Shown one piece after another: positions 13,292-27,272 of a stretch of DNA of 64,000 nucleotides. This stretch comes from Colletes latitarsis (lineage: Eukaryota > Arthropoda > Insecta > Hymenoptera > Colletidae), in assembly GCF_051014445.1 (NCBI RefSeq), contig NW_027488370.1, positions 13,206,001 through 13,270,000 on the forward strand. Direction: 5' to 3'. Below the pieces are notes generated by a model. That model did not search any database and had not been told where the DNA came from. It saw nothing but the letters and a program-made list of their open reading frames with translations. A program made the position numbers and the translations under genes. Every line of letters begins with the position of its first letter. Position 1 is the stretch's first letter.

Positions 13292-15046
13292 GTGTCCTAA
13301 CCGGCGTTATCCTATAAAATGTTGAACGAGACCAGGATTAATCGACTGTTTCAGTGTGGTACCACATTACTACGTGATCCAAACCAGAAAAACCAGGATC
13401 TGTTCAACAAGCATGTGAAGAATGCGAAGGTATGAGTCTGATGAGGGCAGATCCCAGACCTATCCCAGACATAACATGCGTTATCATCTAAAATGTTGAT
13501 CAAAACCAGGTTTAATGGACTGTTTCAGTGTGGTACCACATTACTACGTGATCCAGACCAGAAGAAGCCCTGGATCTGGCCAACAAGTATGAGAAATATG
13601 CGAAAGTATGAGCCTGATGCGGGCAAATCCTGGACCTAACCCAGACCTAACATGCGTTATCCTCTAAAATATTGATCCAGACCAGGTATAATTGACTGCT
13701 TCAGTGTGGTACTACATCAGTATGTGATCCAATCCAGAAAAAAAACCCAGGATCCGTTCAACAAGTATGTGAAGAATGCGAAAATATGAGTCTGATGAAG
13801 GAAAATCCCAGGCCGAACCTAGACCTGACATGCATTATCGTCTAAAATATTGATCGAAAACAGGTTTAATCGACTGTTTCAGTGTGGTACCACATTCCTA
13901 CGTGATCCAAACCAGAAAAAGCCCCGAATCTGGCCATCAGGTATGAGAAATATGCGAATGTACGAGCCTGATGAGAGCAAATCCCAGACATAACCCAGAC
14001 CTAACATGCGTTATCCTCTAAAATATTTATCAAGACCAGGTTTAATCGACTGTTTCAGTGTGGTACCACATTACTACGTGATCCAAACCAGAAAAACTCA
14101 GGATCTGTTCAACAAGTATGTGGAGAATGCGAAAGTACGAGCCTGATCAGGGAAAATCCCAGGCCTAACCTAGACCTAACATGCGTTACCCTCAAAAATA
14201 CTGATCGAAACCAGGTTTAGTCGACTGTTTCAGTGTGGTACCACATTACTACGTGATCCAGACCAGAAAAAAACCCAGGATCTGTTCAACAAGTATGTGG
14301 AGAATGCGAAAGTACGAGCCTGATCAGGGAAAATCCCAGGCCTAACCTAGACCTAACATGCGTTACCCTCAAAAATACTGATCGAAACCAGGTTTAATGG
14401 ACTGTTTCAGTGAGGTACCACATTACTACCTGATCCAAACGAGAAAAAACCCAGGATCTGTTCAACAAGTATGTGAAGAATGCGAAAGTATGTGTCTGAT
14501 GAGGGAAAATCCCAGGCCTAACCTAGACCTAACATGCGTTACCCTCAAAAATACTGATCGAAACCAGGTTTAATCGACTGTTTCAGTGTGGTACCACATT
14601 ACTATGTGATCCAAACCAGAAAAAAACCCAGGATCTGTACAACAAGTATGTGGAGAATGCGAAAGTACGAGCCTGATCAGGGCAAATCCCAGACCTATCC
14701 CAGACCTAACTTGCGTTGTCCTCTAAAATAATGGAGGAAACCAGGTTTTATTGACTGTTTCAGTGTGGTACCATGTTACTACGTGATCCAAACGAGAAGA
14801 AGCCCCGAATCTGGTCATCAAGTATGAGAAATATGCGAAAGTACGAGCCTGATGAGAGCAAATCCCAGACCTAACCTAGACCTAACATGAGTTATCCTCT
14901 AAAATATTGATCGAAACCAGGGCTAATCGATTATTTCAGTGTGGTACCACATTACTATGTGATCCAAACCACAAAAAACCCAGGATCCGTTCAACAAGTA
15001 TGTGACGAATGCGAAATTATGTGTCTGATGAGGGCAAATCCCAGGC
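11185..15046 (+). repeat. 18-monomer spacing duplication, ~11185-11865 and ~14366-15046 (offset 3181 bp)
   Basis: Both copies carry CAGTGAGGTACCACATTACT, TAATGGAGGAAACCAGG, TACCATGTTACTACG and GGGCTAATCGATTATTTC. After this the match continues one monomer out of register: 12040-12598 with 15044-15602 (offset about 3004, 17 monomers). Confidence 0.85.
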
Positions 15047-17604
15047 CCAACCTAGACATAACATGCGTTACCCTCTAAAATATTGATCGAAACCAGGTTT
15101 AGTGGACTGTTTCAGTGTGATACCACATTACTGCGTCATCCAATCCAGAAAGCGCCCAGGATCTGGTAATCAAGTATGAGAAATATGCCAAAATATGACC
15201 CTGATGAGGGCAAATCCCAGGCCCAACCTAGACATAACATGCGTTATCCTCTAAAATATTGATCGAAACCAGGTTTAATCGACTGCTTCAGTGTGATACC
15301 ACATTACTGCGTGATCCAATCCAGAAAGCGCCCAGGATCTAGCCATCAAGTATGAGAAATATGCGAAATTATGAGCCTGATTAGGGCAAATCCTAGACCT
15401 AACCCAGACCTAACATGCCTTATCCTCCAAAATATTTATCAAGACCAGCTTTAGTTGAACGTTTCAGTGTGGTACCACATTACTACGTGATCCAAACCAG
15501 AAAAAACCCAGGATCCGTTCAACAAGTATGTGAAGAATGCGAAAGTATGAGTCCGATGAAGGAAAATCCCAGGCCTAACCTAGACCTAACATGAGTTATC
15601 CTCTAAAATATTGACCGAAACCAGGGTTAATCGACTATTTCAGTGTGGTACCACATTACTATGTGATCCAAACCACAAAAAACCCAGGATCCGTTCAACA
15701 AGTATGTGACGAATGCGAAATTATGTGTCTGATGAGGGCAAATCCCAGGCCTAACCTAGATCTAACATGCGTTATCCTCTAAAATATTTATCGAGAACAG
15801 GTTTAACTGACTTTTTCAGTGTGGTACCACATTACTGCGTGATCCAAACCAGAAAAATACCCAGGATCTGTTCAACAAGTATGTGAAGAACGCGAAAATA
15901 TGACCCTGATGAGGGCAAATCCCGGGCCTAACCTAGACCTAACATGCGTTATCCTCAAAGATATTGATCGAAACCAGGTTTAATCGACTGCTTCAGTGTG
16001 GTACCACATTACTACCTGATCCAAACCAGAAAAATACCCAGGATCTGTTCAACAAGTATGTGAAGAACGCGAAAATATGACCCTGATGAGGGCAAATCCC
16101 AGGCCCAACCTAGACATAACATGCGTTATCCTCTAAAATATTGATCGAAACCAGGTTTAATGGACTGTTTCAGTGTGATACCACATTACTGCGTGATCCA
16201 ATCCAGAAAGCGCCCAGGATCTAGCCATCAAGTATGAGAAATATGCGAAATTATGAGCCTGATTAGGGCAAATCCTAGACCTAACCCAGACCTAACATGC
16301 GTTATCCTCCAAAATATTTATCAAGACCAGATTTAGTTGAACGTTTCAGTGTGGTACCACATTACTACGTGATCCAAACCAGAAAAAACCCAGGATCCGT
16401 TCAACAAGTATGTGAAGAATGCGAAAGTATGAGTCTGATGAAGGAAAATCCCAGGCCTAACCTAGACCTAACATGCGTTGTCCTCAAAAATATTGATCGA
16501 AACCAGGTTTAATCGACTGCTTCAGTGTGGTACCACATTACTACCTGATCCAAACCAGAAAAATACCCAGGATCTGTTCAACAAGTATGTGAAGAACGCG
16601 AAAATATGATCCTGATGAGGGCAAATCCCAGGCCCAACCTAGACATAACATGCGTTATCCTCTAAAATATTGATCGAAACCAGGTTTAATGGACAGTTTC
16701 AGTGTGATACCACATTACTGCGTGATCCAATCCAGAAAGCGCCCAGGATCTAGCCATCAAGTATGAGAAATATGCGAAATTATGAGCCTGATTAGGGCAA
16801 ATCCTAGACCTAACCCAGACCTAACATGCGTTATCCTCCAAAATATTTATCAAGACCAGATTTAGTTGAACGTTTCAGTGTGGTACCACATTACTACGTG
16901 ATCCAAACCAGAAAAAACCCAGGATCCGTTCAACAAGTATGTGAAGAATGCGAAAGTATGAGTCTGATGAAGGAAAATCCCAGGCCTAACCTAGACCTAA
17001 CATGCGTTGTCCTCAAAAATATTGATCGAAACCAGGTTTAATCGACTGTTTCAGTGTGGTCCCACATTACTACCAGATCCAAACCAGAAAAATACCCAGG
17101 ATCTGTTCAACAAGTATGTGAATAACGCGATAATATGACCCTGATGAGGGCAAATCCCAGGCCAAACCTAGACATTACATGCGTTATCCTCTAAAATATT
17201 GGTCAAAACCAGGTTTAATCGACTGTTTCAGTGTGGTACCACATTACTACGTGATCCAAACCAGAGAAAACCCAGGATCTGTTCAAGAAGTATGTGGAGA
17301 ATGCGAAAGTATGTGTCTGATTAGGGCAAATCCCAGGCCTAACCCAGGCATAACATGCGTTATCCTCTAAAATATTGATCGAAACCAGGTTTAATGGTCT
17401 GTTGCAGTGTGATACCACAATACTGCGTGATCCAATCCAGAAAGAGCCCAGGATCTAGCCATCAAGTATGAGAAATATGCGAAAATACGAGCCTGATGAG
17501 AGCAAATCCCAGACCTTACCTAGACCTAACATGAGTTATTCTGTAAGATATTGATCGAAACCATGTTTAATGGGGTGTTTCAGTGTGGTACCACATTACT
17601 ACCT
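11345..17604 (+). repeat. 9-kb block, copy 1, segment III (6.26 kb)
   Basis: Matches 20883-27142 at a constant offset of 9538 bp. Only scattered substitutions were noticed over about 6.3 kb, for example GTACAACAAG here versus GTACATCAAG in the partner near 14640/24178. The constant offset means essentially no net insertion or deletion since duplication. The segment contains nested duplications of 18, 17 and 3 monomers, listed separately. Confidence 0.93.
15975..17032 (+). repeat. Trimer duplication, two units of 529 bp
   Basis: Units 15975-16503 and 16504-17032 are three monomers each. They share CCAAAATATTTATC, CCAGATTTAGTTGAACG, AGAAAGCGCCCAGG and GATTAGGGCAAATCC. They are nearly identical, and the pair is itself copied at about 25.5-26.6 kb. 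Confidence 0.88.
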
Positions 17605-17735
17605 GATCCAAACCAGAAAAATACCCAGGATCTGTTCAACAAGTATGTGAAGAACGCGAAAATATGACCCTGATGAGGGCAAATCCCAGACCAAACCTAG
17701 ACATAACATGCGTTATCCTCTAAAATATTGATCTA
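17605..17735 (+). repeat. Replaced patch inside the 9538-bp duplication
   Basis: On both sides this stretch matches its partner (27143-27272) closely, at offset 9538 to the left and 9537 to the right. Within it the copies clearly differ. Here the text is ATACCCAGGATCTG, GAAGAACGCGAAAATATGAC and TAAAATATTGATCTAAACC; the partner reads AAACCCAGGATCCG, GATGACGGAAAATCCC and CAAAAATATTTATCAAGACC. The patch is smaller than one monomer. Confidence 0.8.
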
Positions 17736-17968
17736 AACCAGGTTTAATCGACTGTTTCAGTGTGGTACCACATTACTATGTGATCCAAACCAGAAAAAAG
17801 CCCAGGAACTGTACAACAAGTATGTGAAGAATGCGAAAGTATGTGTCTGATGACGAAAAATCCCAGGCCTAACGTAGACCTAACACGCGTTACCCTCAAA
17901 AATATTTATCAAGACCAGGTTTAATCGACTGTTTCAGTGTGGTACCACATTACTACGTGATCCAAACC
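17736..17968 (+). repeat. 9-kb block, copy 1, segment IV
   Basis: Matches 27273-27505 (offset 9537). Shared variants are CCCAGGAACTGTACAACAAG, GATGACGAAAAATCCC and TAACACGCGTTACCC. The copies separate where this one reads GGATCCGTTCAACAATCATG. Confidence 0.82.
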
Positions 17969-18133
17969 AGAAAAAAAACCCAGGATCCGTTCAACAATCA
18001 TGTGAAGAATGCGAAGGTATGAGTCTGATGAGGGCAGATCCCAGACCTCTCCCAGACCTAACATGCGTTATCCTCTAAAATATTGATGAAACCAGGTTTC
18101 GTGGACTGTTTCAGTGTGATACCACATTACCAC

Positions 18134-19280
18134 GTGATCCAAACCAGAAAAAGCAATGGATCTGGCTAACAAGTATGAGAAATATGCGACAGTATGAGCC
18201 TGATGAGGGCAAATCCCACACCTAACCGTGTCCTAACCGGCGTTATCCTATAAAATGTTGATCAAGACCAGGATTAACCGACTGTTTCAGTGTGGTACCT
18301 CTTTACAACATGATCCAAACCAGAAAAAGCCAGGGATCTGTTCGAAAAGTATGTGAAATATGCGAAAATATGACCCTGATGAGGGCAAATCCCAGGCGTA
18401 ACCTAGACCTATCATGCGTTATCCTCTAAAATATTTATCAAGACCAGGTTTAATTGACTGTTTCAGTGTGGTACTTTATAACTACGTGATCCAGACCAGA
18501 AAAAAAGCCAGGATCTGGCCAACAACTATGAGAAATATGCGAAAGTATGAGTCTGATGAGGGCAAATCCTGGACCTTACCCAGGCCTAACATGCGTTATC
18601 CTCTAAAATATTTATCAAGACTAGGTTTTATTGAATGTTTCAGTGTGGTACCACATTATTACGTGATCCAAATCAGGGAAAAACACAGGATCCGTTCAAC
18701 GAGTATGTGAAGAATGCGAAAGTATGGGTCAAATGAGGGCAAATCCCAGACCTATCCCAGACCCAACTTGCGTTATCCTCTTAAATATTGGTCGAGACCA
18801 GGTTTAGTCGACTGTTTCAGTGTGGCACCACATAACTACGTGATCCAAACCAGTGAAGGCACAGCATCTGGCCAACAAGTTTGAGAAATATGCGAAACTA
18901 TGAGCCTGATGATGACAAATCCCAGACCTATCCCAGACCTAACTTGCGTTATCCTCTAAAATATTTGCCAAGACTAGGTTTTATTGAATGTTTCAGTGTG
19001 GTACCACATTACTACGTGATCCAAATCAGGGAAAGACACAGGATCCGTTCAACAAGTATGTGAAGAATGCGAAAGTATGGGTCAAATGAGGGCAAATCCC
19101 AGACCTATCCCAGACCCAACTTGCGTTATCCTCTTAAATATTGGCCGAGACCAGGTTTACTGGACTGTTTCATTGTGGTACCACATTACTACGAGATCCG
19201 GACCTGTGAAAGCACAGGATCTGGCCAACAAATATGTGAGAAATGCGAAGGTATGACCCTGATGAGGGCAAATCCCACAC
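18134..19280 (+). repeat. 9-kb block, copy 2, segment I
   Basis: Partner of 8425-9568. The copies separate near CCCACACC, where this one continues CAACCGAGTCCTAACCGG and the other continues TAACCAAGACCTAACATTC. Confidence 0.9.
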
Positions 19281-20885
19281 CCAACCGAGTCCTAACCGGC
19301 GTTATCCTCTAAAATGTTGATCGTGACCAGGTTTAATCGACTGTTTCAGTGTGGTACCACATTACTACCTGATCCAAACCAGAAATAACCCAGGATCTGT
19401 TCGACAAGCATGTGAAGAATGCGAAGGTATGAGTCTGATGAGGGCAGATCCTAGACCTAACCGAGACCTAACATGCGTTATCCTCTAAAATATTGGTCGA
19501 AACCAGGTTTAATGGACTGTTACAGTGATGTACTACATTACTACGTGATCCAAACCAGAAAAAGCCCCGAATCTGGCCATCAAGTATGAGAAATATGTGA
19601 ATGTACAAGCCTGATGAGAGCAAATCCCAGACCTAACCTAGACCTAACATGAGTTATTCTCTAAAATATTGATCGATACCAGGTTTAACGGACTGTTTCA
19701 GTGGGGTACCACATTAGTACGTGATCCAAACCAGAAAAAACCCAGGATCTGTTCAACAAGAATGTGAAAAACGCGAATGTATGACCCTGATGAGAGCAAA
19801 TCCCAGACCTAACGCAAGACCTAACATTCGTTGTTCTCTAAAATATTGATCGAAACCAGGTTTAAGGGACAGCTTCAGTGTGGTACCACATTACTACCTG
19901 ATCCAAACCAGAAAAAACCCAGGATCTCCTCAACAAGCATGTGAAGAATGCGAAGGTATGAGTCTGATGAGGGCAGATCCCAGACCTATCCCAGACCTAA
20001 CCGTGTCCTAACCGGCGTTATCCTATAAAATGTTGAACGAGACCAGGATTAATCGACTGTTTCAGTGTGGTACCACATTACTACGTGATCCAAACCAGAA
20101 AAACCAGGATCTGTTCAACAAGCATGTGAAGAATGCGAAGGTATGAGTCTGATGAGGGCAGATCCCAGACCTATCCCAGACCTAACATGCGTTATCATCT
20201 AAAATGTTGATCAAAACCAGGTTTAATGGACTGTTTCAGTGTGGTACCACCTTACTACGTGATCCAAACCAGAAAAAGCCAGGGATCTGTTCAACAAGTA
20301 TTTGAAATATGCGAAAGTATGAGTCTGATGAGGGCAAATCCCAGGCCTAACCTAGACCTATCATGCGTTATCCTCTAAAATATTGATCGAAACCAGGTTT
20401 CATGGACTGTTTCAGTGTGATACCACATTACCAGGAGATCCAAACCTGAAAAAGCAATGGATCTGGCTAACAAGTATGAGAAATATGCGACAGTATGAGC
20501 CTGATGAGGGCAAATCCCACACCTAACCGTGTCCTAACCGGCGTTATCCTTTAAAATATTGATCGATACCAGGTTTAACGGACTGTTTCATTGTGGTACC
20601 ACATTACTACGAGATCCGGACCTGTGAAAGCACAGGATCTGGCCAACAAATATGTGAGAAATGCGAAGGTATGACCCTGATGAGGGCAAATCCCACACCC
20701 AACCGAGTCCTAACCGGCGTTATCCTCTAAAATGTTGATCGTGACCAGGTTTAATCGACTGTTTCAGTGTGGTACCACATTACTACCTGATCCAAACCAG
20801 AAATAACCCAGGATCTGTTCGACAAGCATGTGAAGAATGCGAAGGTATGAGTCTGATGAGGGCAGATCCTAGACCTAACCGAGAC
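19168..20885 (+). repeat. Local duplication in copy 2, 19168-19467 and 20586-20885 (offset 1418 bp)
   Basis: Both stretches of about 300 bp carry ATTGTGGTACC, GATCCGGACCTGTGAAAG, CCCAACCGAGTCCTAACC and CTGTTCGACAAGCATGTG. The second stretch fills the gap between segments II and III of copy 2. Confidence 0.85.
19834..20589 (+). repeat. 9-kb block, copy 2, segment II
   Basis: Partner of 9593-10348. It ends inside GGACTGTTTCA, where this copy switches to ATTGTGGTACC, a stretch repeated from about 19168. Confidence 0.85.
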
Positions 20886-23800
20886 CTATCATGCGTTACC
20901 CTCAAAAATACTGATCGAAACCAGGTTTAATCGACTGTTTCAGTGTGGTACCACATTACTATGTGATCCAAACCAGAAAAAAACCCAGGATCTGTACAAC
21001 AAGTATGTGGAGAATGCGAAAGTACGAGCCTGATCAGGGCAACTCCCAGACCTATCCCAGACCTAACTTGCGTTGTCCTCTAAAATAATGGAGGAAACCA
21101 GGTTTTATTGACTGTTTCAGTGTGGTACCATGTTACTACGTGATCCAAACGAGAAGAAGCCCCGAATCTGGCCATCAAGTATGAGAAATATGCGAAAGTA
21201 CGAGCCTGATGAGAGCAAATCCCAGACCTAACCTAGACCTAACATGAGTTATCCTCTAAAATATTGATCGAAACCAGGGCTAATCGATTATTTCAGTGTG
21301 GTACCACATTACTATGTGATCCAAACCACAAAAAACCCAGGATCCGTTCAACAAGTATGTGACGAATGCGAAATTATGTGTCTGATGAGGGCAAATCCCA
21401 GGCCTAACCTAGATCTAACATGCGTTATCCTCTAAAATATTGATCGAGAACAGGTTTAACCGACTATTTCAGTGTGGTACCACATTACTGCGTGATCCAA
21501 ACCAGAAAAATACCCAGGATCTGTTCAACAAGTATGTGAAGAACGCGAAAATATGACCCTGATGAGGGCAAATCCCAGGCCCAACCTAGACATAACATGC
21601 GTTATCCTCTAAAATATTGATCGAAACCAGGTTTAATGGACTGTTTCAGTGTGATACCACATTACTGCGTCATCCAATCCAGAAAGCGCCCAGGATCTGG
21701 TAATCAAGTATGAGAAATATGCCAAAATATGACCCTGATGAGGGCAAATCCCAGGCCCAACCTAGACATAACATGCGTTATCCTCTAAAATATTGATCGA
21801 AACCAGGTTTAATCGACTGCTTCAGTGTGATACCACATTACTGCGTGATCCAATCCAGAAAGCGCCCAGGATCTAGCCATCAAGTATGAGAAATATGCGA
21901 AATTATGAGCCTGATTAGGGCAAATCCTAGACCTAACCCAGACCTAACATGCCTTATCCTCCAAAATATTTATCAAGACCAGATTTAGTTGAACGTTTCA
22001 GTGTGGTACCACATTACTACGTGATCCAAACCAGAAAAAACCCAGGATCCGTTCAACAAGTATGTGAAGAATGCGAAAGTATGAGTCTGATGAAGGAAAA
22101 TCCCAGGCCTAACCTAGACCTAACATGAGTTATCCTCAAAGATATTGATCGAAACCAGGTTTAATCGACTGCTTCAGTGTGGTACCACCTTACTACGTGA
22201 TCCAAACCAGAAAAAGCCAGGGATCTGTTCAACAAGTATTTGAAATATGCGAAAGTATGAGTCTGATGAGGGCAAATCCCAGGCCTAACCTAGACCTATC
22301 ATGCGTTATCCTCTAAAATATTGATCGAAACCAGGTTTCATGGACTGTTTCAGTGTGATACCACATTACCAGGAGATCCAAACCTGAAAAAGCAATGGAT
22401 CTGGCTAACAAGTATGAGAAATATGCGACAGTATGAGCCTGATGAGGGCAAATCCCACACCTAACCGTGTCCTAACCGGCGTTATCCTTTAAAATATTGA
22501 TCGATACCAGGTTTAACGGACTGTTTCAGTGTGGTACCACATTAGTACGTGATCCAAACCAGAAAAAACCCAGGATCTGTTCAACAAGAATGTGAAAAAC
22601 GCGAATGTATGACCCTGATGAGAGCAAATCCCAGACCTAACCAAGACCTAACATTCGTTGTTCTCTAAAATATTGATCGAAACCAGGTTTAAGGGACTGC
22701 TTCAGTGTGGTACCACATTACTACCTGATCCAAACCAGAAAAAACCCAGGGTCTCTTCAACAAGCATGTGAAGAATGCGAAGGTATGAGTCTGATGAGGG
22801 CAGATCCCAGACCTATCCCAGCCCTAACCGTGTCCTAACCGGCGTTATCCTATAAAATGTTGAACGAGACCAGGATTAATCGACTGTTTCAGTGTGGTAC
22901 CACATTACTACGTGATCCAAACCAGAAAAACCAGGATCTGTTCAACAAGCATGTGAAGAATGCGAAGGTATGAGTCTGATGAGGGCAGATCCCAGACCTA
23001 TCCCAGACATAACATGCGTTATCATCTAAAATGTTGATCAAAACCAGGTTTAATGGACTGTTTCAGTGTGGTACCACATTACTACGTGATCCAGACCAGA
23101 AGAAGCCCTGGATCTGGCCAACAAGTATGAGAAATATGCGAAAGTATGAGCCTGATGCGGGCAAATCCTGGACCTAACCCAGACCTAACATGCGTTATCC
23201 TCTAAAATATTGATCCAGACCAGGTATAATTGACTGCTTCAGTGTGGTACTACATCAGTATGTGATCCAATCCAGAAAAAAAACCCAGGATCCGTTCAAC
23301 AAGTATGTGAAGAATGCGAAAATATGAGTCTGATGAAGGAAAATCCCAGGCCGAACCTAGACCTGACATGCATTATCGTCTAAAATATTGATCGAAAACA
23401 GGTTTAATCGACTGTTTCAGTGTGGTACCACATTCCTACGTGATCCAAACCAGAAAAAGCCCCGAATCTGGCCATCAGGTATGAGAAATATGCGAATGTA
23501 CGAGCCTGATGAGAGCAAATCCCAGACATAACCCAGACCTAACATGCGTTATCCTCTAAAATATTTATCAAGACCAGGTTTAATCGACTGTTTCAGTGTG
23601 GTACCACATTACTACGTGATCCAAACCAGAAAAACTCAGGATCTGTTCAACAAGTATGTGGAGAATGCGAAAGTACGAGCCTGATCAGGGAAAATCCCAG
23701 GCCTAACCTAGACCTAACATGCGTTACCCTCAAAAATACTGATCGAAACCAGGTTTAGTCGACTGTTTCAGTGTGGTACCACATTACTACGTGATCCAGA

Positions 23801-26800
23801 CCAGAAAAAAACCCAGGATCTGTTCAACAAGTATGTGGAGAATGCGAAAGTACGAGCCTGATCAGGGAAAATCCCAGGCCTAACCTAGACCTAACATGCG
23901 TTACCCTCAAAAATACTGATCGAAACCAGGTTTAATGGACTGTTTCAGTGAGGTACCACATTACTACCTGATCCAAACGAGAAAAAACCCAGGATCTGTT
24001 CAACAAGTATGTGAAGAATGCGAAAGTATGTGTCTGATGAGGGAAAATCCCAGGCCTAACCTAGACCTAACATGCGTTACCCTCAAAAATACTGATCGAA
24101 ACCAGGTTTAATCGACTGTTTCAGTGTGGTACCACATTACTATGTGATCCAAACCAGAAAAAAACCCAGGATCTGTACATCAAGTATGTGGAGAATGCGA
24201 AAGTACGAGCCTGATCAGGGCAAATCCCAGACCTATCCCAGACCTAACTTGCGTTGTCCTCTAAAATAATGGAGGAAACCAGGTTTTATTGACTGTTTCA
24301 GTGTGGTACCATGTTACTACGTGATCCAAACGAGAAGAAGCCCCGAATCTGGTCATCAAGTATGAGAAATATGCGAAAGTACGAGCCTGATGAGAGCAAA
24401 TCCCAGACCTAACCTAGACCTAACATGAGTTATCCTCTAAAATATTGATCGAAACCAGGGCTAATCGATTATTTCAGTGTGGTACCACATTACTATGTGA
24501 TCCAAACCACAAAAAACCCAGGATCCGTTCAACAAGTATGTGATGAATGCGAAATTATGTATCTGATGAGGGCAAATCCCAGGCCCAACCTAGACATAAC
24601 ATGCGTTATCCTCTAAAATATTGATCGAAACCAGGTTTAATGGACTGTTTCAGTGTGATACCACATTACTGCGTCATCCAATCCAGAAAGCGCCCAGGAT
24701 CTGGTAATCAAGTATGAGAAATATGCCAAAATATGACCCTGATGAGGGCAAATCCCAGGCCCAACCTAGACATAACATGCGTTATCCTCTAAAATATTGA
24801 TCGAAACCAGGTTTAATCGACTGCTTCAGTGTGATACCACATTACTGCGTGATCCAATCCAGAAAGCGCCCAGGATCTAGCCATCAAGTATGAGAAATAT
24901 GCGAAATTATGAGCCTGATTAGGGCAAATCCTAGACCTAACCCAGACCTAACATGCCTTATCCTCCAAAATATTTATCAAGACCAGCTTTAGTTGAACGT
25001 TTCAGTGTGGTACCACATTACTACGTGATCCAAACCAGAAAAAACCCAGGATCCGTTCAACAAGTATGTGAAGAATGCGAAAGTATGAGTCTGATGAAGG
25101 AAAATCCCAGGCCTAACCTAGACCTAACATGAGTTATCCTCTAAAATATTGACCGAAACCAGGGTTAATCGACTATTTCAGTGTGGTACCACATTACTAT
25201 GTGATCCAAACCACAAAAAACCCAGGATCCGTTCAACAAGTATGTGACGAATGCGAAATTATGTGTCTGATGAGGGCAAATCCCAGGCCTAACCTAGATC
25301 TAACATGAGTTATCCTCTAAAATATTTATCGAGAACAGGTTTAACTGACTTTTTCAGTGTGGTACCACATTACTGCGTGATCCAAACCAGAAAAATACCC
25401 AGGATCTGTTCAACAAGTATGTGAAGAACGCGAAAATATGACCCTGATGAGGGCAAATCCCGGGCCTAACCTAGACCTAACATGCGTTATCCTCAAAGAT
25501 ATTGATCGAAACCAGGTTTAATCGACTGCTTCAGTGTGGTACCACATTACTACCTGATCCAAACCAGAAAAATACCCAGGATCTGTTCAACAAGTATGTG
25601 AAGAACGCGAAAATATGACCCTGATGAGGGCAAATCCCAGGCCCAACCTAGACATAACATGCGTTATCCTCTAAAATATTGATCGAAACCAGGTTTAATG
25701 GACTGTTTCAGTGTGATACCACATTACTGCGTGATCCAATCCAGAAAGCGCCCAGGATCTAGCCATCAAGTATGAGAAATATGCGAAATTATGAGCCTGA
25801 TTAGGGCAAATCCTAGACCTAACCCAGACCTAACATGCGTTATCCTCCAAAATATTTATCAAGACCAGATTTAGTTGAACGTTTCAGCGTGGTACCACAT
25901 TACTACGTGATCCAAACCAGAAAAAACCCAGGATCCGTTCAACAAGTATGTGAAGAATGCGAAAGTATGAGTCTGATGAAGGAAAATCCCAGGCCTAACC
26001 TAGACCTAACATGCGTTGTCCTCAAAAATATTGATCGAAACCAGGTTTAATCGACTGCTTCAGTGTGGTACCACATTACTACCTGATCCAAACCAGAAAA
26101 ATACCCAGGATCTGTTCAACAAGTATGTGAAGAACGCGAAAATATGACCCTGATGAGGGCAAATCCCAGGCCCAACCTAGACATAACATGCGTTATCCTC
26201 TAAAATATTGATCGAAACCAGGTTTAATGGACAGTTTCAGTGTGATACCACATTACTGCGTGATCCAATCCAGAAAGCGCCCAGGATCTAGCCATCAAGT
26301 ATGAGAAATATGCGAAATTATGAGCCTGATTAGGGCAAATCCTAGACCTAACCCAGACCTAACATGCGTTATCCTCCAAAATATTTATCAAGACCAGATT
26401 TAGTTGAACGTTTCAGTGTGGTACCACATTACTACGTGATCCAAACCAGAAAAAACCCAGGATCCGTTCAACAAGTATGTGAAGAATGCGAAAGTATGAG
26501 TCTGATGAAGGAAAATCCCAGGCCTAACCTAGACCTAACATGCGTTGTCCTCAAAAATATTGATCGAAACCAGGTTTAATCGACTGTTTCAGTGTGGTCC
26601 CACATTACTACCAGATCCAAACCAGAAAAATACCCAGGATCTGTTCAACAAGTATGTGAATAACGCGATAATATGACCCTGATGAGGGCAAATCCCAGGC
26701 CAAACCTAGACATTACATGCGTTATCCTCTAAAATATTGGTCAAAACCAGGTTTAATCGACTGTTTCAGTGTGGTACCACATTACTACGTGATCCAAACC

Positions 26801-27142
26801 AGAGAAAACCCAGGATCTGTTCAAGAAGTATGTGGAGAATGCGAAAGTATGTGTCTGATTAGGGCAAATCCCAGGCCTAACCCAGGCATAACATGCGTTA
26901 TCCTCTAAAATATTGATCGAAACCAGGTTTAATGGTCTGTTGCAGTGTGATACCACAATACTGCGTGATCCAATCCAGAAAGAGCCCAGGATCTAGCCAT
27001 CAAGTATGAGAAATATGCGAAAATACGAGCCTGATGAGAGCAAATCCCAGACCTTACCTAGACCTAACATGAGTTATTCTGTAAGATATTGATCGAAACC
27101 ATGTTTAATGGGGTGTTTCAGTGTGGTACCACATTACTATGT
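20883..27142 (+). repeat. 9-kb block, copy 2, segment III (6.26 kb)
   Basis: Partner of 11345-17604. The nested 3-monomer duplication is also present here (about 25513-26041 and 26042-26570), so that smaller duplication predates the large one. Confidence 0.93.
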
Positions 27143-27272
27143 GATCCAAACCAGAAAAAACCCAGGATCCGTTCAACAAGTATGTGAAGATTGCGAAAGT
27201 ATGTGTCTGATGACGGAAAATCCCAGGCCTAACGTAGACCTAACATGCGTTACCCTCAAAAATATTTATCAA

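Noticed and set aside
17215..17418. Minus-strand open frame of 67 codons, repeated at 26753-26956
   Set aside because: It is antisense to the satellite and recurs only because the 9538-bp block was duplicated.
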